64,000 nt of DNA from Desulforhabdus sp. TSK (GCF_022836495.1 NZ_BQXM01000017.1:1-64000); one strand, 5' to 3'. Shown: positions 36,200 to 46,347, numbered from the stretch's first letter. Notes: generated from the sequence alone by a model not told the origin. Numbers and translations: made by a program.

Positions 36200-37504
36200 T
36201 CAGTGTCTCCTTTCCAGGGTCGAACCTGTTTTTTCTGCTCCACTGCTCCGGCCGGCCGTGTCCAGGAAGGTGATCCGTTCCACGAGGGGCGGGTGGGAGT
36301 AATGAAACCGCACATAGAGGGGATGAGGAGCGAGATTTGATAGATTGTCGAGGGCCATGCGTTTGAGGGCTGCCACGAGATGGTCCGGCGTCTTCAGAAA
36401 GCGTGCGGCGAACAGGTCCGCCTGCCGTTCGAAGTGCCGGGAAAGCCCCGTGTAAAAGGGCTGCAAAAAAAATCCCGCTTTCTGCCAGGCGATGCCGACG
36501 AGAAAGAGCCCTGCGTAGGTTTGGGAGCTTTCAAAACCGAAGGCGGCATAAACGGCAGGCCATTCCATGATCCTGTAAGTCAGGTAGAAGCCCGCCAGGA
36601 GGGAGAGCTCGAAGAAGAGGAGCTGTTTGGGCACATGTTTCTCTTTGTAATGCCCCACCTCATGGGCCAGGACCGAAAGGATTTCATCACGGGAATGGGC
36701 TTCGAGGAGCGTATCGTAGAGCACGATTTGTTTCGTCTTTCCCAGCCCGGTGAAGTAGGCGTTGGTGTGGCGGCTCCGCCGTCCGGCATCCATCTGCAAA
36801 ATTTTTCTGACCTGGATTCCGTTCTGCTGCATCAGGGCACCTATTTTCTCCGACAGCTCCATATTATCCTGAAGCGGGACAAACTTGTTGAACAGGGGCG
36901 CAAGAACGACGGGGTACAGCAGGACCAATACGATCTGAATACCGGAGACAATGGCGAAAGCCCACAGCCACCAGCGGGTGGGGGAGCTTTGAACCACCGT
37001 CAGTGTGGCGCTCAGGATCACAGTGAACAGACACAGGGAGACCAGTCCCGACTTGAGATGATCTACTACCCAGGTTCGGAGTGTCGTGCGGTTGAATCCG
37101 AACGCCTCCTCGATGACGAAGGTGTGATAGTAATCGAAGGGGAGCTCCGCCAGGAACAGCAGGAAGCCCGGGATGGTAAAAAAAAGAAGCCCGGCGAGGA
37201 TGCTGTGCACCTCATGACTGAACAGCCGGTTTCCCAAAGCGGTCATGAAGCCCGAAAGAATGAGCAGCAGAAGTATCCCCTGGGCGGTGAGATCCGAGAG
37301 TATGCCAAGCCGCGTTTTGGCGCGGGTATAGGCCGTGATTTTTGAAAGTTTGGAGGCATCCAGCATCCCTTCGAAACAGGGGGGAGCCCCTTTTCCAAAA
37401 CGTTCCATGTGGCGGAGATTCAGTCGATCCAGCCACCAGGAAAAAAGAGCCTGAGCCAGGTAAAGAGCCAGGAAGATTGTCAAGACGAGATGCGGTTGCT
37501 GCAT
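36200..37504 (-). CDS. M48-family membrane metalloprotease (Ste24/CAAX-protease-like)
   Basis: A 434-residue integral-membrane zinc protease. Zinc motif HEVGHYKEKH (HExxH) lies near residue 285 and the third ligand Glu is in FERQADLFAARF near 355. Several membrane helices precede and follow, and the pre-catalytic RRSRHTNAYFTGLGKTKQIV is typical of Ste24-like proteases. In bacteria, members degrade damaged membrane proteins; no prenylation substrate is implied. ATG at 37504 with GGTAGGT is used; ATG at 37519 is an alternative. It is followed by the DUF554 gene. Confidence 0.88.
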   Translation of the reverse strand: MQQPHLVLTIFLALYLAQALFSWWLDRLNLRHMERFGKGAPPCFEGMLDASKLSKITAYTRAKTRLGILSDLTAQGILLLLILSGFMTALGNRLFSHEVHSILAGLLFFTIPGFLLFLAELPFDYYHTFVIEEAFGFNRTTLRTWVVDHLKSGLVSLCLFTVILSATLTVVQSSPTRWWLWAFAIVSGIQIVLVLLYPVVLAPLFNKFVPLQDNMELSEKIGALMQQNGIQVRKILQMDAGRRSRHTNAYFTGLGKTKQIVLYDTLLEAHSRDEILSVLAHEVGHYKEKHVPKQLLFFELSLLAGFYLTYRIMEWPAVYAAFGFESSQTYAGLFLVGIAWQKAGFFLQPFYTGLSRHFERQADLFAARFLKTPDHLVAALKRMALDNLSNLAPHPLYVRFHYSHPPLVERITFLDTAGRSSGAEKTGSTLERRH

Positions 37505-37805
37505 GATGGACCTACCCATTTTAGATGTTGCTTCCGGGGAATGAAGCCGACGCGTCCAGGTGCCGGACGGCCGGTGACCATGCGTTCCGTGTTACCCCGT
37601 GTGAAACCGATGAAAGTAATGGAATCGAACGGTAAAGGAAAGGAAAAAGGGTCCGGACGCTGCCGTGCCCAGTGTTGGATGGGATCGGTTGCTTTTTCTC
37701 CTTTAAGCAGTTATATTGCCTTCTACATTAGGATTTTGGCCGAAGCTCGTACCATCTGTTCCGAAGTCTTTTCAACCCCCCCTTTTTTTACAGAAGGAGC
37801 GAAAA
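37505..37805. other. intergenic region upstream of zinc-ribbon gene
   Basis: About 300 bases between two divergent genes. Nothing beyond the AAGGAG ribosome binding site of the zinc-ribbon gene is clear. Confidence 0.4.
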
Positions 37806-37997
37806 ATGGCTATTTTTAAGTGCAACAATTGTGGCAATACCATAGATGTTCAGGCGCCCCCTGAAACCTGTCCTTCATGCAAAGAGAAGTGTGAATTCGT
37901 GGATGTCTCCTGCTATATCCCCGAGTGCGGTGGTGCCGGCTCCCCCAACGTCAATCCGCAGGTTTTCCAGGAAAGCTACAAGGCGGACAAGAAATAG
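37806..37997 (+). CDS. small zinc-ribbon / rubredoxin-like protein
   Basis: A 63-residue protein with CNNCG and CPSCKEKC pairs in the first 30 residues, the spacing of rubredoxin-like domains found at the C terminus of rubrerythrins. Two further Cys (SCYIPECGG) follow, which ordinary rubredoxins lack. The typical rubredoxin aromatic core is absent, so iron or zinc binding is undecided. The ATG has AGAAGGAG. It appears monocistronic, with a large hairpin downstream. It could be a redox partner or a small regulator. Confidence 0.75.
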   Translation: MAIFKCNNCGNTIDVQAPPETCPSCKEKCEFVDVSCYIPECGGAGSPNVNPQVFQESYKADKK

Positions 37998-38094
37998 CCG
38001 CCTTCTTGAGACGGGAATCCTTCTTAAAGCTTGTTTGTCCAAGCCTCAGCACCCGGGTTGCACGGGGCTGTTGAGGCCGCGCCTCATCCAGGGA

Positions 38095-38127
38095 GGACCG
38101 ACTCGGCTGGCCAGGCCGGGTCGGTCC
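38095..38127. repeat. 14-bp GC-rich hairpin
   Basis: The stem from GGACCGAC to GTCGGTCC contains twelve Watson-Crick pairs and two G-U pairs, closed by a five-base loop, about 100 bases after the zinc-ribbon gene. There is no U-tract. It may be an mRNA 3' end structure or an intergenic repeat. The rest of 37998-38338 shows no gene. Confidence 0.45.
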
Positions 38128-38338
38128 AGACCCGCATTCCCACCGGGCATCTGCCCATTTCCCATACGCTCTTCTGCTCCAGCCCATTGAAACTCTTTGA
38201 CTTTCATGGTTGTAATTTGTCCATCCCGCTTGACTTGATCGGTCACGTGCCTATCGTTTAGTACATGAACGAAAGTCCGAGTGATTTGTCATTTCTCGAG
38301 TACACTCTGGAAATCCATCTGAAAGGAGGGATACATCC

Positions 38339-38761
38339 ATGAAAGATAAGGGCGGTTTACATCAGAAGGTTCAAGAATTCTGTGATTGCTATGCCACGAC
38401 GGACTTTTTGAGGGAAATGTCGGTCGTGAAAGCAGAACCCGATAAGGCGGATGGTGCATTGAAATGGTTGGCTCTGGCGGTTCTCCATGGGGTCAACGAC
38501 AATGCCAAAAGAATATCCATCACCAGGAAGTCTGACGGGAGGGTGAATGTCGTCGCCAAATACCGCAGGTCGGAATTGCCCGATCCGGGTGCAGAAATAG
38601 GTGAGAAGATTTTTGAAGCCGTGAAGGGGATCACTCATTTAGAGGGTGAAAAAGGCAGCATTCCCCTGGCTCTCGGTATTCGGGACAGCAGCCTTGAGGT
38701 TGTTGTGGACGTGGAGAAGGACGAGGAAGGGGAGACGGTCACCATCAAGTTTCCCGGTTGA
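38339..38761 (+). CDS. conserved-looking hypothetical protein
   Basis: A 140-residue soluble, slightly acidic protein with no recognised family. It has a strong AGGAGGG ribosome binding site. The N-terminal half is helical (QKVQEFCDCYATTDFL, ALKWLALAVLHGVND); the C-terminal half alternates strands (RINVVAKYR-like, SLEVVVDVEKDEEGETVTIKF). Codon use resembles its neighbours. It is convergent with nusB, whose stop lies 6 bases away. No function is proposed. Confidence 0.7.
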   Translation: MKDKGGLHQKVQEFCDCYATTDFLREMSVVKAEPDKADGALKWLALAVLHGVNDNAKRISITRKSDGRVNVVAKYRRSELPDPGAEIGEKIFEAVKGITHLEGEKGSIPLALGIRDSSLEVVVDVEKDEEGETVTIKFPG

Positions 38762-38767
38762 TCCCTG

Positions 38768-39238
38768 CTATTCGTCGGGGGCGGTCTTCGGCCGCTTGTC
38801 ATCCAGTTCCGGCAGAATGTGGTCTAAGATGCCGTTTATGAAAGCGCCGGAGTCTTCGCTCCCGAAATGTTTCCCCAGCTCCACTGCCTCGTTGATGGAT
38901 ACCTTGGGAGGGATGTCCGGGCAGTGCAGCATCTCGAAAAGCGCGATACGCAAAATATTACGGTCCACCACGGGCATCCGGTAGAGACGCCAGTGCTGTG
39001 AGGCAGAGCCAATCAAGGCGTCCAATTCGCTCTGGTGCAGCTCGACCCCCATGATGAGCTTCTCGGCAAAGGGCCTCACTTCCATGGGGATATCGACGTC
39101 GAGATCCTCGTCATCCTCAAAAAGTCGATAGTACAGTTCCATGGCCTGCTCGGGAGGCGTTTCACTCATCTCCATGGCATATAGCACCTGGAGTGCGATT
39201 TCACGGGAACGCCTTCTGCGACTCACTTTAGATTTCAC
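38768..39238 (-). CDS. nusB: transcription antitermination factor NusB
   Basis: A 156-residue NusB, an RNA-binding helical protein that with NusE (S10) supports rRNA antitermination. It begins near [17 protein letters not shown] and contains [14 protein letters not shown] and [26 protein letters not shown], the family signatures (the last quoted by position, about residues 105-130). The GTG at 39238 is the most plausible start. It is the last gene of the rib block, as in many deltaproteobacteria, but is separated from ribH by 225 bases containing a repeat copy. Confidence 0.9.
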   Translation of the reverse strand: MKSKVSRRRRSREIALQVLYAMEMSETPPEQAMELYYRLFEDDEDLDVDIPMEVRPFAEKLIMGVELHQSELDALIGSASQHWRLYRMPVVDRNILRIALFEMLHCPDIPPKVSINEAVELGKHFGSEDSGAFINGILDHILPELDDKRPKTAPDE

Positions 39239-39398
39239 TTTTCCTGATCCCCGAAGAAGCCAAAGGGGCGGCTGGAGGCCCACCCCTTTCAAAGACTTCC
39301 GTCATGCCATGATCGATCGTGATCGTGTGTCATTAAAAGCTTTTGGACACACTTCTATGCTCGATGAGGTATAAAACTTTCGCTTCGATGGTTCCCTG

Positions 39399-39454
39399 TT
39401 TTTTGTAGGAGCGGCATCCTGCAAAAAGGGAGTTTCCAAGCCTTAATGCGTATA
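39399..39454. repeat. partial copy of the right-end palindromic repeat
   Basis: Bases 39399-39422 are identical to the outer 24 bases of the inverted repeat at 63768 (TTTTTTGTAGGAGCGGCATC, then CTGC). A second shared word, CCTTAATGCGTATA (39441-39454), occurs inverted next to the other copy (63742-63755). The matching right arm is missing here. The element lies between ribH and nusB. Confidence 0.7.
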
Positions 39455-39463
39455 AAAACTTCC

Positions 39464-39931
39464 CTACGGGTTGATGCCCCTGAGGAGGTTGGCCATCTCG
39501 ATGGCGGCCATGGCTGCGTCCCAGCCCTTGTTGCCCGCCTTGGAGCCCGCCCGTTCGATGGCCTGTTCCAGGGTGTCCGTCGTGAGGACGCCGAAAGCGA
39601 TGGGAATATCCGTCTCCAGGCTGACATGGGCAATGCCCTTGGAGACCTCGTTGGCAACGTAGTCGAAGTGAGGTGTTGCTCCGCGTATGACGGCGCCGAG
39701 GCAAATGACGGCATCATACCGACCGCTCTTGGCTACCTTTTTTGCCACGAGGGGTATTTCGAAGGCGCCGGGCACCTTGAACAGGTCGATGTCCTTTTCA
39801 TCCGCTCCGCTGCGTTTGAGGGCATCCATGGCCCCACCCACCAATCGCTCCCCGATGAAATCGTTGAAGCGGCTGACAATGATACCAAAGCGAAGATCCT
39901 GGGCGAGAAGGTTCCCTTCATAGATTTTCAT
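39464..39931 (-). CDS. ribH: 6,7-dimethyl-8-ribityllumazine synthase
   Basis: A 155-residue lumazine synthase (RibH), which joins 5-amino-6-ribitylaminouracil with the four-carbon unit from RibB. Typical motifs are [43 protein letters not shown] and [22 protein letters not shown]. Length is normal. The start overlaps the ribBA stop by four bases, and AAGGGAAG precedes it. Confidence 0.95.
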   Translation of the reverse strand: MKIYEGNLLAQDLRFGIIVSRFNDFIGERLVGGAMDALKRSGADEKDIDLFKVPGAFEIPLVAKKVAKSGRYDAVICLGAVIRGATPHFDYVANEVSKGIAHVSLETDIPIAFGVLTTDTLEQAIERAGSKAGNKGWDAAMAAIEMANLLRGINP

Positions 39932-41157
39932 TTCTTGGCTTCCCTTTCTTCAATGCAGCTGATGAGATGCCCCATTTTGGCGCATTTGGTGGTCAAGTAT
40001 TGGATGTTGCATTCATTGGGCGGGATTTCCAGGGGAACCCGTTCCGTGACGGTGATGCCGTAACCCTGCAGGCCGACAATCTTCTTGGGATTGTTGGTCA
40101 TGAGGCGCATCTTCCGGATCCCCAAATCCACCAGGATCTGGGCTCCAATGCCGTAATCCCGGAGATCATCCTTGAAGCCCAGCACCCGGTTGGCCTCGAC
40201 GGTATCGTAACCCTGTTCCTGAAGGGCGTAGGCTTTGATCTTATTGACAATCCCGATGCCTCTTCCTTCATGGTTGCGCATATAGAGGACCACACCCTTG
40301 CCGGTCCGGTCGATTTGCATCATGGCCGCCCGGAGCTGGGACCCGCAGTCGCACCGGAGGGATCCGAAGACATCCCCCGTGAGACATTCGGAATGCACCC
40401 GGACCAGCACTTCGTCTTCCGGCGTGATCTCCCCCTTTACCAGCGCAATATGGCTGTAGTCATCGATGGCGTTGTTGTAGACAATGCACCGGAATTCACC
40501 GCCGAAGGCTGAGGGCAGCATTGCCTCTGCAGCCCGGCGGACGAACATCTCGTGCTGCATGCGGTAGTTGATGAGGTCTGCGACCGTGACGATCTTCAGA
40601 TCATGTTCGGCGGCAAAGACCTCCAGATCGGGCATTCTGGCCATCGTCCCGTCATCTTTCATGATTTCACAGATGACCCCGGCCGCTCTCAACCCTGCCA
40701 TGCGGGAGAGATCAACAGATCCTTCCGTCTGACCGGTCCTGAAAAGCACGCCGCCCTTTCGGGCGCGGAGCGGGAATATATGCCCGGGGCTCACGAGGTC
40801 TTCCGGCTTCGCATCGTCTGCAATGGCCGTCAGAATCGTGTGAGCGCGGTCCGCCGCGCTGATTCCCGTGGTGACTCCATGACGGGCTTCGATAGAGACC
40901 GTGAAAGCGGTCTGGTAGGGAGACCGGTTGTCGGTGACCATCATGGAAAGCTTGAGACGCTCCACATACTCCGGGGAAAGGGAAAGGCAGATCAGCCCCC
41001 GCCCATGTTTGGCCATGAAATTGATGGCTTCAGGGGTGACCTTCTCGGCGGCCATGCAGAGGTCCCCTTCGTTCTCACGGTCTTCGTCGTCCACCAGAAT
41101 GACGATCTTGCCCTGGCGAATGTCTTCCAAAGCCTCGGGGATGCTTGCCACAGGCAT
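39928..41157 (-). CDS. ribBA: bifunctional DHBP synthase / GTP cyclohydrolase II
   Basis: A 409-residue RibBA. The N-terminal half makes 3,4-dihydroxy-2-butanone 4-phosphate and contains [11 protein letters not shown] (residues about 22-33). The C-terminal half is GTP cyclohydrolase II, with zinc-binding [20 protein letters not shown] and NHEGRGIG. Both active sites look intact. AAGGAG precedes the ATG at 41157. It supplies both precursors of the riboflavin pathway and is followed directly by ribH. Confidence 0.95.
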   Translation of the reverse strand: MPVASIPEALEDIRQGKIVILVDDEDRENEGDLCMAAEKVTPEAINFMAKHGRGLICLSLSPEYVERLKLSMMVTDNRSPYQTAFTVSIEARHGVTTGISAADRAHTILTAIADDAKPEDLVSPGHIFPLRARKGGVLFRTGQTEGSVDLSRMAGLRAAGVICEIMKDDGTMARMPDLEVFAAEHDLKIVTVADLINYRMQHEMFVRRAAEAMLPSAFGGEFRCIVYNNAIDDYSHIALVKGEITPEDEVLVRVHSECLTGDVFGSLRCDCGSQLRAAMMQIDRTGKGVVLYMRNHEGRGIGIVNKIKAYALQEQGYDTVEANRVLGFKDDLRDYGIGAQILVDLGIRKMRLMTNNPKKIVGLQGYGITVTERVPLEIPPNECNIQYLTTKCAKMGHLISCIEEREAKK

Positions 41158-41297
41158 TTTGCAGCACTCCTTATATACATATGAAAAAATGATGAGGGCC
41201 GTGAAGGCCCTCGGGAAAATTCTTGAGCCTGGATTCTATAGCATGAACATCGGCCTTTAACAAGGAGCCGGTCGCAGGCTCTGGAGGGAATAGAGGC

Positions 41298-41960
41298 TCA
41301 TAAAAAGCCGTGCTGTTGAAGGAATGCCGCATCGATAGCGCTCTTTTTGGGAGGCTTCTCCTCCGAGGAAGTCCAGCTGCGAAGCATCTTTTCGACATAT
41401 TTGCCAATGAGATCCGTTTCGATATTGACCGCGTCCCCCACCTGGAGCTCTTCGATGGTGGTTTCCTTTGCTGTGTGGGGGATGATGTTGACATCGAACC
41501 GCCCTTCAGAGCACCCGTTTACCGTGAGGCTGATGCCGTTGATGGCGACCGAGCCCTTTTCGATGATGTACCGGGTGATCTCTATGGGAACTTCGAAAAC
41601 GAGACGCCAGGAACGTCCTTCCCGTACTCGATCTTTCAAAATGCCGATGGCGTCTACATGGCCGCTCACGAGATGTCCGCCGAGGCGATCCCCCAGCCGC
41701 AATGCCCGTTCCAGGTTGAGCCGTTTTCCCAGCTGTTTGCGGCCGAGGGTCGTACAGCTCAGGGTTTCCGCCGAAACGTCCACGGTGAAGACGGTTCCCT
41801 CGAAAGAAACCACCGTGAGGCACGCTCCATCCACGGCGATGCTTTCCCCCAGTGTCAGGTTCTCCATGGCGTAACGGGCTTGAAGGACCATTTTGGCATC
41901 GGGTCCATGGCGGTCGATGCGAAGCAGGGTCCCCGTCCCCTCGATCAATCCTGTAAACAT
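41298..41960 (-). CDS. ribE: riboflavin synthase alpha chain
   Basis: A 220-residue riboflavin synthase, two lumazine-binding repeats. It begins MFTGLIEGTG and the first repeat has GESIAVDGACLTV. The second has GSVAINGISLTVNG and PHTAKETT. It dismutates lumazine to riboflavin. Its length is near the usual 200-220. GGAGAATTC precedes the ATG. It lies between ribD and ribBA on the same strand. Confidence 0.95.
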   Translation of the reverse strand: MFTGLIEGTGTLLRIDRHGPDAKMVLQARYAMENLTLGESIAVDGACLTVVSFEGTVFTVDVSAETLSCTTLGRKQLGKRLNLERALRLGDRLGGHLVSGHVDAIGILKDRVREGRSWRLVFEVPIEITRYIIEKGSVAINGISLTVNGCSEGRFDVNIIPHTAKETTIEELQVGDAVNIETDLIGKYVEKMLRSWTSSEEKPPKKSAIDAAFLQQHGFL

Positions 41961-41972
41961 GAATTCTCCGTC

Positions 41973-43097
41973 TCAATACAGCTGCTCGTGGAATCTTCCC
42001 GAGAGCAGAACATCCCCGGCGTAACGCCGTGTGCGCATCTCGTAGACCGGGAGGGCTTCGGACATCTTTTCCCGATGTCCGCCCTGGATCATGGGAATGC
42101 CTTCTGGATCCCCCAGAATCTTCGGAGCATAAAAAAAATGGAAGTCATCCGCGAGGCCCTGTTCCAGGAAGGCGCCTAACACCTTTGATCCTCCCTCCAC
42201 CAGGAGGCTGCAGACCTGGCGTTGGCCCAGAACCTTGAGAAAGGCTTTCAAGTCGATCCGTCCCTCTTGGGTGGGCAGGCGCAGGACTTCGACTCCGGCT
42301 TCCGTGAGACGATTTTCCCGCTCCCGGGGAGCGTCCTCTCCACAGGCGATCCAGACCGCTACCTGGCGTGCGGTCTTCACGAGCTTGCTCTCCAGGGGAA
42401 GCCTCAAGTGCGTGTCCAGGATGATCCGAACCGGCTGGCGGAAGGGGGGCCTTCGAGAGATGCGGGCGGTCAGCTCGGGGTCGTCGTTCAACGCCGTTCC
42501 GATCCCCACGAGAATTCCGTCCAGGGCACACCGCAGCTGGTGAACAAACCGCCGGGATCTTTCGTTGCTGATCCATCGCGAATCACCGCTTCCGGTGGCG
42601 ATGCGACCATCGAGGGTGGCGGCGGCTTTGAGGGTCACATAGGGGGTGCCAGTGATAACATGCTTGATGAAGGCCTGGTTCAACAGGCGGCATTCCTTCT
42701 CGAGAACACGTGAGACGATTTCGACGCCCCGGGATCTCAGACGTTCCATGCCGCCACCCGCAACGAGCGGGTTGGGGTCTTCCATACCCACGACGACCCG
42801 AGCGATCCCTGCCTGGAGCACGGCTTCCGTACAGGGCGGAGTTCTTCCGTAATGGTTGCAGGGCTCCAGGGTGACGTAAAGCGTTCCTCCCCGCGCCGCT
42901 GCTCCCGCATGCCGCAGGGCATGCACTTCAGCGTGAGGGCCTCCCACCTTCTCGTGGTATCCCTTTCCGACAATGGTGCCGTCCACCACGACAACCGCTC
43001 CCACCATGGGATTGGGACTGGTCCACCCCCTGCCGAGAGCAGCGAGCCGCAGCGCCTCTCGCATGAAAACCACGTCGGAGTCGATGGTTGAGCTCAT
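41973..43097 (-). CDS. ribD: bifunctional riboflavin deaminase/reductase RibD
   Basis: A 374-residue RibD. The N-terminal cytidine-deaminase-like domain has the zinc motifs HAEVHAL and PCNHYGRTPPC. The C-terminal reductase domain contains GSGDSRWISNERSRRFVH and LLVEGGSKVLGAFLE. It converts the pyrimidine from GTP cyclohydrolase II to the ribityl-aminouracil. The ATG at 43097 is used; an in-frame TTG at 43112 is an alternative. No FMN riboswitch was seen upstream, which leaves the rib block under the glyA/fab transcript. Confidence 0.93.
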   Translation of the reverse strand: MSSTIDSDVVFMREALRLAALGRGWTSPNPMVGAVVVVDGTIVGKGYHEKVGGPHAEVHALRHAGAAARGGTLYVTLEPCNHYGRTPPCTEAVLQAGIARVVVGMEDPNPLVAGGGMERLRSRGVEIVSRVLEKECRLLNQAFIKHVITGTPYVTLKAAATLDGRIATGSGDSRWISNERSRRFVHQLRCALDGILVGIGTALNDDPELTARISRRPPFRQPVRIILDTHLRLPLESKLVKTARQVAVWIACGEDAPRERENRLTEAGVEVLRLPTQEGRIDLKAFLKVLGQRQVCSLLVEGGSKVLGAFLEQGLADDFHFFYAPKILGDPEGIPMIQGGHREKMSEALPVYEMRTRRYAGDVLLSGRFHEQLY

Positions 43098-43160
43098 GGT
43101 CTTGTCACTCAAGAGGTTTCCACAGCGTCGGAGATGTCCGAGAAGAAGGTGGACAATTCA

Positions 43161-44396
43161 TTATTTAAACATTGGAAAAGAGGAGCAGAACTGCGCGACC
43201 TCACTTTTCAGCGCCTTCAATTCGGCTTCATCCCTGACTGCTTTCAGGGCGCGGTGGATGAAGTCGGCAATCACGTCCATATGGGTTTCATCCATGCCGC
43301 GGGTGGTGGCTGCCGGCGTTCCGATGCGGATTCCACTCGTGACCTGGGGGGGCTGGGAATCGAAGGGGATGGCGTTTTTGTTGACGGTGATGCCTGCCCG
43401 ATCCAGGGTCTCCTCGGCGACTTTCCCCGTCAGCCCGGTGGGGGAGAGGTCCACCAGGATAAGATGGTTGTCCGTCCCGCCCGATACAAGGCGGAAGCCG
43501 GATTCCGTCATCTTCTGAGCCAGCCGTGCGGCGTTGGCGACGACACGCTTTTGATAGCTGGTGAATTCCGGTTGAAGCGCTTCATGGAATGCCACCGCCT
43601 TGGCCGCGATGACGTGCATGAGGGGGCCGCCCTGTATGCCGGGAAAAATCTGGCTGTTGAGCTTTTTGCCAAATTCCTGGCGTGAGAGGATCATACCGCC
43701 CCTGGGACCCCGGAGGGTCTTGTGTGTTGTCGTGGTGACGAAATCCGCATGATCGATGGGGTTGGGATGCAGCCCCGCTCCCACCAGGCCGGCGATATGA
43801 GCCATATCCACCGTGAGATAAGCCCCTACGCCCCGTGCGATTTCCTGGAAGCGGGGAAAGTCGATGATCCTGGGATAAGCGCTCGCTCCCGCGATGATCA
43901 TTTTGGGCCGGTGCTGTTCTGCCAGTTGAGCCAGTCGATCGTAGTCGATCTGTTCGGTGTCCTTGCGCACGCCGTAGGAGACGACCTTAAACAGCCGGCC
44001 CGAGAAGCTGACAGGACTGCCGTGTGTCAAATGCCCCCCCTGACTGAGATCCATGCCGAGGATGGTGTCGCCGGGCTCGAGGGCGGCAAAGTAGACGGCC
44101 ATGTTGGCCTGCGAGCCGGAATGGGGCTGGACATTGGCGTATTCTGCAGCGAAAAGCTTTTTTGCCCTCTCCTGCGCCAGCGTCTCGACGTGATCGACGA
44201 ATTCGCAGCCGCCGTAATACCTTTTTCCGGGGTAGCCTTCAGCATATTTGTTGGTCAGAACGGAGCCCTGGGCCTCACGCACTGCGCTGCTGACGAAATT
44301 TTCCGATGCGATGAGCTCCAGTTTGTTCTTCTGACGATCTTCCTCTCGGGAAATCAATTGAGCAATTTCAGGATCGACGGCCATGAGCTGCGACAT
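43161..44396 (-). CDS. glyA: serine hydroxymethyltransferase
   Basis: A 411-residue PLP enzyme that interconverts serine and glycine with tetrahydrofolate. Conserved motifs are [39 protein letters not shown], and the PLP lysine in [14 protein letters not shown]. The ATG at 44396 follows AAAGGTAAAGGGG. It stands between rpiB and ribD, the order remembered from Desulfovibrio genomes. Its product glycine is also relevant to the grd operon, although the two loci are far apart. Confidence 0.95.
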   Translation of the reverse strand: MSQLMAVDPEIAQLISREEDRQKNKLELIASENFVSSAVREAQGSVLTNKYAEGYPGKRYYGGCEFVDHVETLAQERAKKLFAAEYANVQPHSGSQANMAVYFAALEPGDTILGMDLSQGGHLTHGSPVSFSGRLFKVVSYGVRKDTEQIDYDRLAQLAEQHRPKMIIAGASAYPRIIDFPRFQEIARGVGAYLTVDMAHIAGLVGAGLHPNPIDHADFVTTTTHKTLRGPRGGMILSRQEFGKKLNSQIFPGIQGGPLMHVIAAKAVAFHEALQPEFTSYQKRVVANAARLAQKMTESGFRLVSGGTDNHLILVDLSPTGLTGKVAEETLDRAGITVNKNAIPFDSQPPQVTSGIRIGTPAATTRGMDETHMDVIADFIHRALKAVRDEAELKALKSEVAQFCSSFPMFK

Positions 44397-44478
44397 CCCC
44401 TTTACCTTTCTGAATGAATGAGCGTGTGATCCCTCTGCAGCCCTCTGCAGAGGCTGACCTTTCAATGCATATGTTTGT

Positions 44479-44937
44479 TCAGCGGTCTTCTTTGATGGAT
44501 TCTGCCGCGAGCGAATCCATCAAATCGACGCGCCGCTGGTGACGACCGCCTTCGAAAGGCTCCTTGAGCCAGGTGTCCACCACTTCAAAGGCCAGGTCCT
44601 GACCGATAAAACGGCCTCCCAGGCACAAAATATTGCTGTCGTTGTGGCGGCGGCTCATCTTGGCGGCATAGGGCTCGGAAATCTGAATGGCGCGGACCCC
44701 CGAAACCCGGTTGGCCGTCATGCACATGCCGATCCCGCTTCCACAAATGAGAATGCCGCGGTCGGCCCTGCCGTCTGCAATGGCCCGGGCCACCTTCAGG
44801 GCGTACACGGGGTAGTCCACCGATTCCATACTGTGGGTCCCAACGTCCTCCACATCATAATTCTGACTTTTCAGATGGGGAACGACTTTTTCTTTCAGCT
44901 CATAGCCCCCGTGGTCACATCCCACAATGATCTTCAT
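44479..44937 (-). CDS. rpiB: ribose-5-phosphate isomerase B
   Basis: A 152-residue RpiB/LacAB sugar isomerase. Motifs [10 protein letters not shown] and [18 protein letters not shown] carry the active-site Asp, His and Cys, and [15 protein letters not shown] is the C-terminal signature. It interconverts ribose-5-phosphate and ribulose-5-phosphate, the latter being the RibB substrate encoded downstream. The ATG at 44937 has GCAGGTG upstream. It lies 50 bases after fabF. Confidence 0.93.
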   Translation of the reverse strand: MKIIVGCDHGGYELKEKVVPHLKSQNYDVEDVGTHSMESVDYPVYALKVARAIADGRADRGILICGSGIGMCMTANRVSGVRAIQISEPYAAKMSRRHNDSNILCLGGRFIGQDLAFEVVDTWLKEPFEGGRHQRRVDLMDSLAAESIKEDR

Positions 44938-44987
44938 AAAACACACCTGCTCTTGATGCCGGTCGGAGTCTGTGCTCCTGCCGGGGT

Positions 44988-46244
44988 TTATTGCCCCGTC
45001 CACCTGCGGAAGACGAGGGTTCCATTGGTCCCGCCGAACCCGAAGGAATTGGATAGGGCAATGTCGATGACCGCTTCCCGGGGATGATTGGGGACATAGT
45101 CCAGGTCACAATCTGGATCGGGGTTCTCGTAATTGATGGTGGGGGGCATGACCTGCCGTTCCAGGGTGAGCGCCGTGAATGCGGCTTCGACTCCTCCGGC
45201 TGCTCCCAGGAGGTGCCCTGTCATGGACTTGGTGGAGCTGACTCCCAGCTTGTACGCATGATCCCCGAAGATTTTCTTGATGGCCTGAGTTTCGTACTTG
45301 TCGTTGAGGTCGGTGGAAGTCCCATGAGCATTGATATATTGTACCTGTTCGGGTTGGATGCCCGCATCGTCCAGTGCCGACTGCATGCAGCGCGCAGCGC
45401 CTTCCCCTTCGGGAGCGGGAGCGGCCATGTGGTGGGCGTCCCCGGACGCCCCGAAGCCGATGACTTCACCGTAGATCTTGGCGCCGCGCTCCAGGGCCAT
45501 GCTCATTTCTTCCAGAATGAGGACTGCGGCGCCCTCACCCAGCACAAATCCATCGCGATCCCGTTCGAAGGGTCTCGAAGCCTTTTCCGGTTCATCGTTG
45601 CGGGTGGAAAGTGCCCGCATGGCGTTGAAGCCCGCCACACACAGAGGGGTCACCACCGATTCGACCCCGCCGGTCACCATGATATCCGCCATGCCATTGC
45701 GCACCATGTGGAATGCCTGTCCGACGGCATGCGTGCCGGCGGCGCAGGCCGTCTGGACGGCCAGGTTGGGACCTTTGGCGCCGTGATAAATGGAGATGAG
45801 GCCGGGGGCCATATTCCCGATGAGCATGGGGATGAAAAAGGGACTGACTTTCTTGGGGCCCGACTCCAGCAGAATCTTATGGTACTCTTCTATGGTGGTC
45901 AAACCACCCAGTCCGCAGCCCATGAACACCCCGGCGCGATGGGCGATTTCCGGGGCAATGGTCAGCTTGCCGTCGTCAAACGCCAAGCGCGACGCTCCGA
46001 GAGCCAGTCGCAGGAAGGGATCCATTTTACGGAGCTCTTTCTTGGGAATGAATTCCTCGGGATGATAGTTTTTGACCTCACCGGCGATGCGGGTGGTAAA
46101 ATTGGTGGCGTCAAAGAGCGAAATGGGCGCAATTCCCGATTTCCCCGCCATGAGGCTGGCCCAGTTTTCTTCATTGCCTACCCCGATGGGAGAGACTAAG
46201 CCAACTCCTGTAATGACTACGCGACGCTGTGTATTGGGTACCAT
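44988..46244 (-). CDS. fabF: beta-ketoacyl-ACP synthase II
   Basis: A 418-residue FabF condensing enzyme for fatty acid elongation. The nucleophile Cys is in VQTACAAGTHAVG (near 165), and the two His are in NAHGTSTDLND and GHLLGAAGGVEAA. The N terminus RRVVITGVGLVSPIG is typical. The ATG at 46244 has CAGGGAGAATTC. The upstream gap to fabG is only 103 bases and has no acpP, which normally lies between the two. Confidence 0.95.
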   Translation of the reverse strand: MVPNTQRRVVITGVGLVSPIGVGNEENWASLMAGKSGIAPISLFDATNFTTRIAGEVKNYHPEEFIPKKELRKMDPFLRLALGASRLAFDDGKLTIAPEIAHRAGVFMGCGLGGLTTIEEYHKILLESGPKKVSPFFIPMLIGNMAPGLISIYHGAKGPNLAVQTACAAGTHAVGQAFHMVRNGMADIMVTGGVESVVTPLCVAGFNAMRALSTRNDEPEKASRPFERDRDGFVLGEGAAVLILEEMSMALERGAKIYGEVIGFGASGDAHHMAAPAPEGEGAARCMQSALDDAGIQPEQVQYINAHGTSTDLNDKYETQAIKKIFGDHAYKLGVSSTKSMTGHLLGAAGGVEAAFTALTLERQVMPPTINYENPDPDCDLDYVPNHPREAVIDIALSNSFGFGGTNGTLVFRRWTGQ

Positions 46245-46347
46245 AGAATTCTCCCTGAGTGACTGAACGATGCCTGGCTGCCGAAGAGGGCTGCGCGTCG
46301 CGACTCGCGGTTCATGCCGTCGCGCCGTGGCGAAAAGCGTCCCAGGC

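Noticed and set aside
43098-43160. FMN riboswitch before ribD
   Set aside because: The space is only about 60 bases and lacks the conserved RFN element segments.
46245-46347. hidden acpP between fabG and fabF
   Set aside because: The gap is 103 bases, too short for an acyl carrier protein of about 78 residues, and no DSL phosphopantetheine motif is present.
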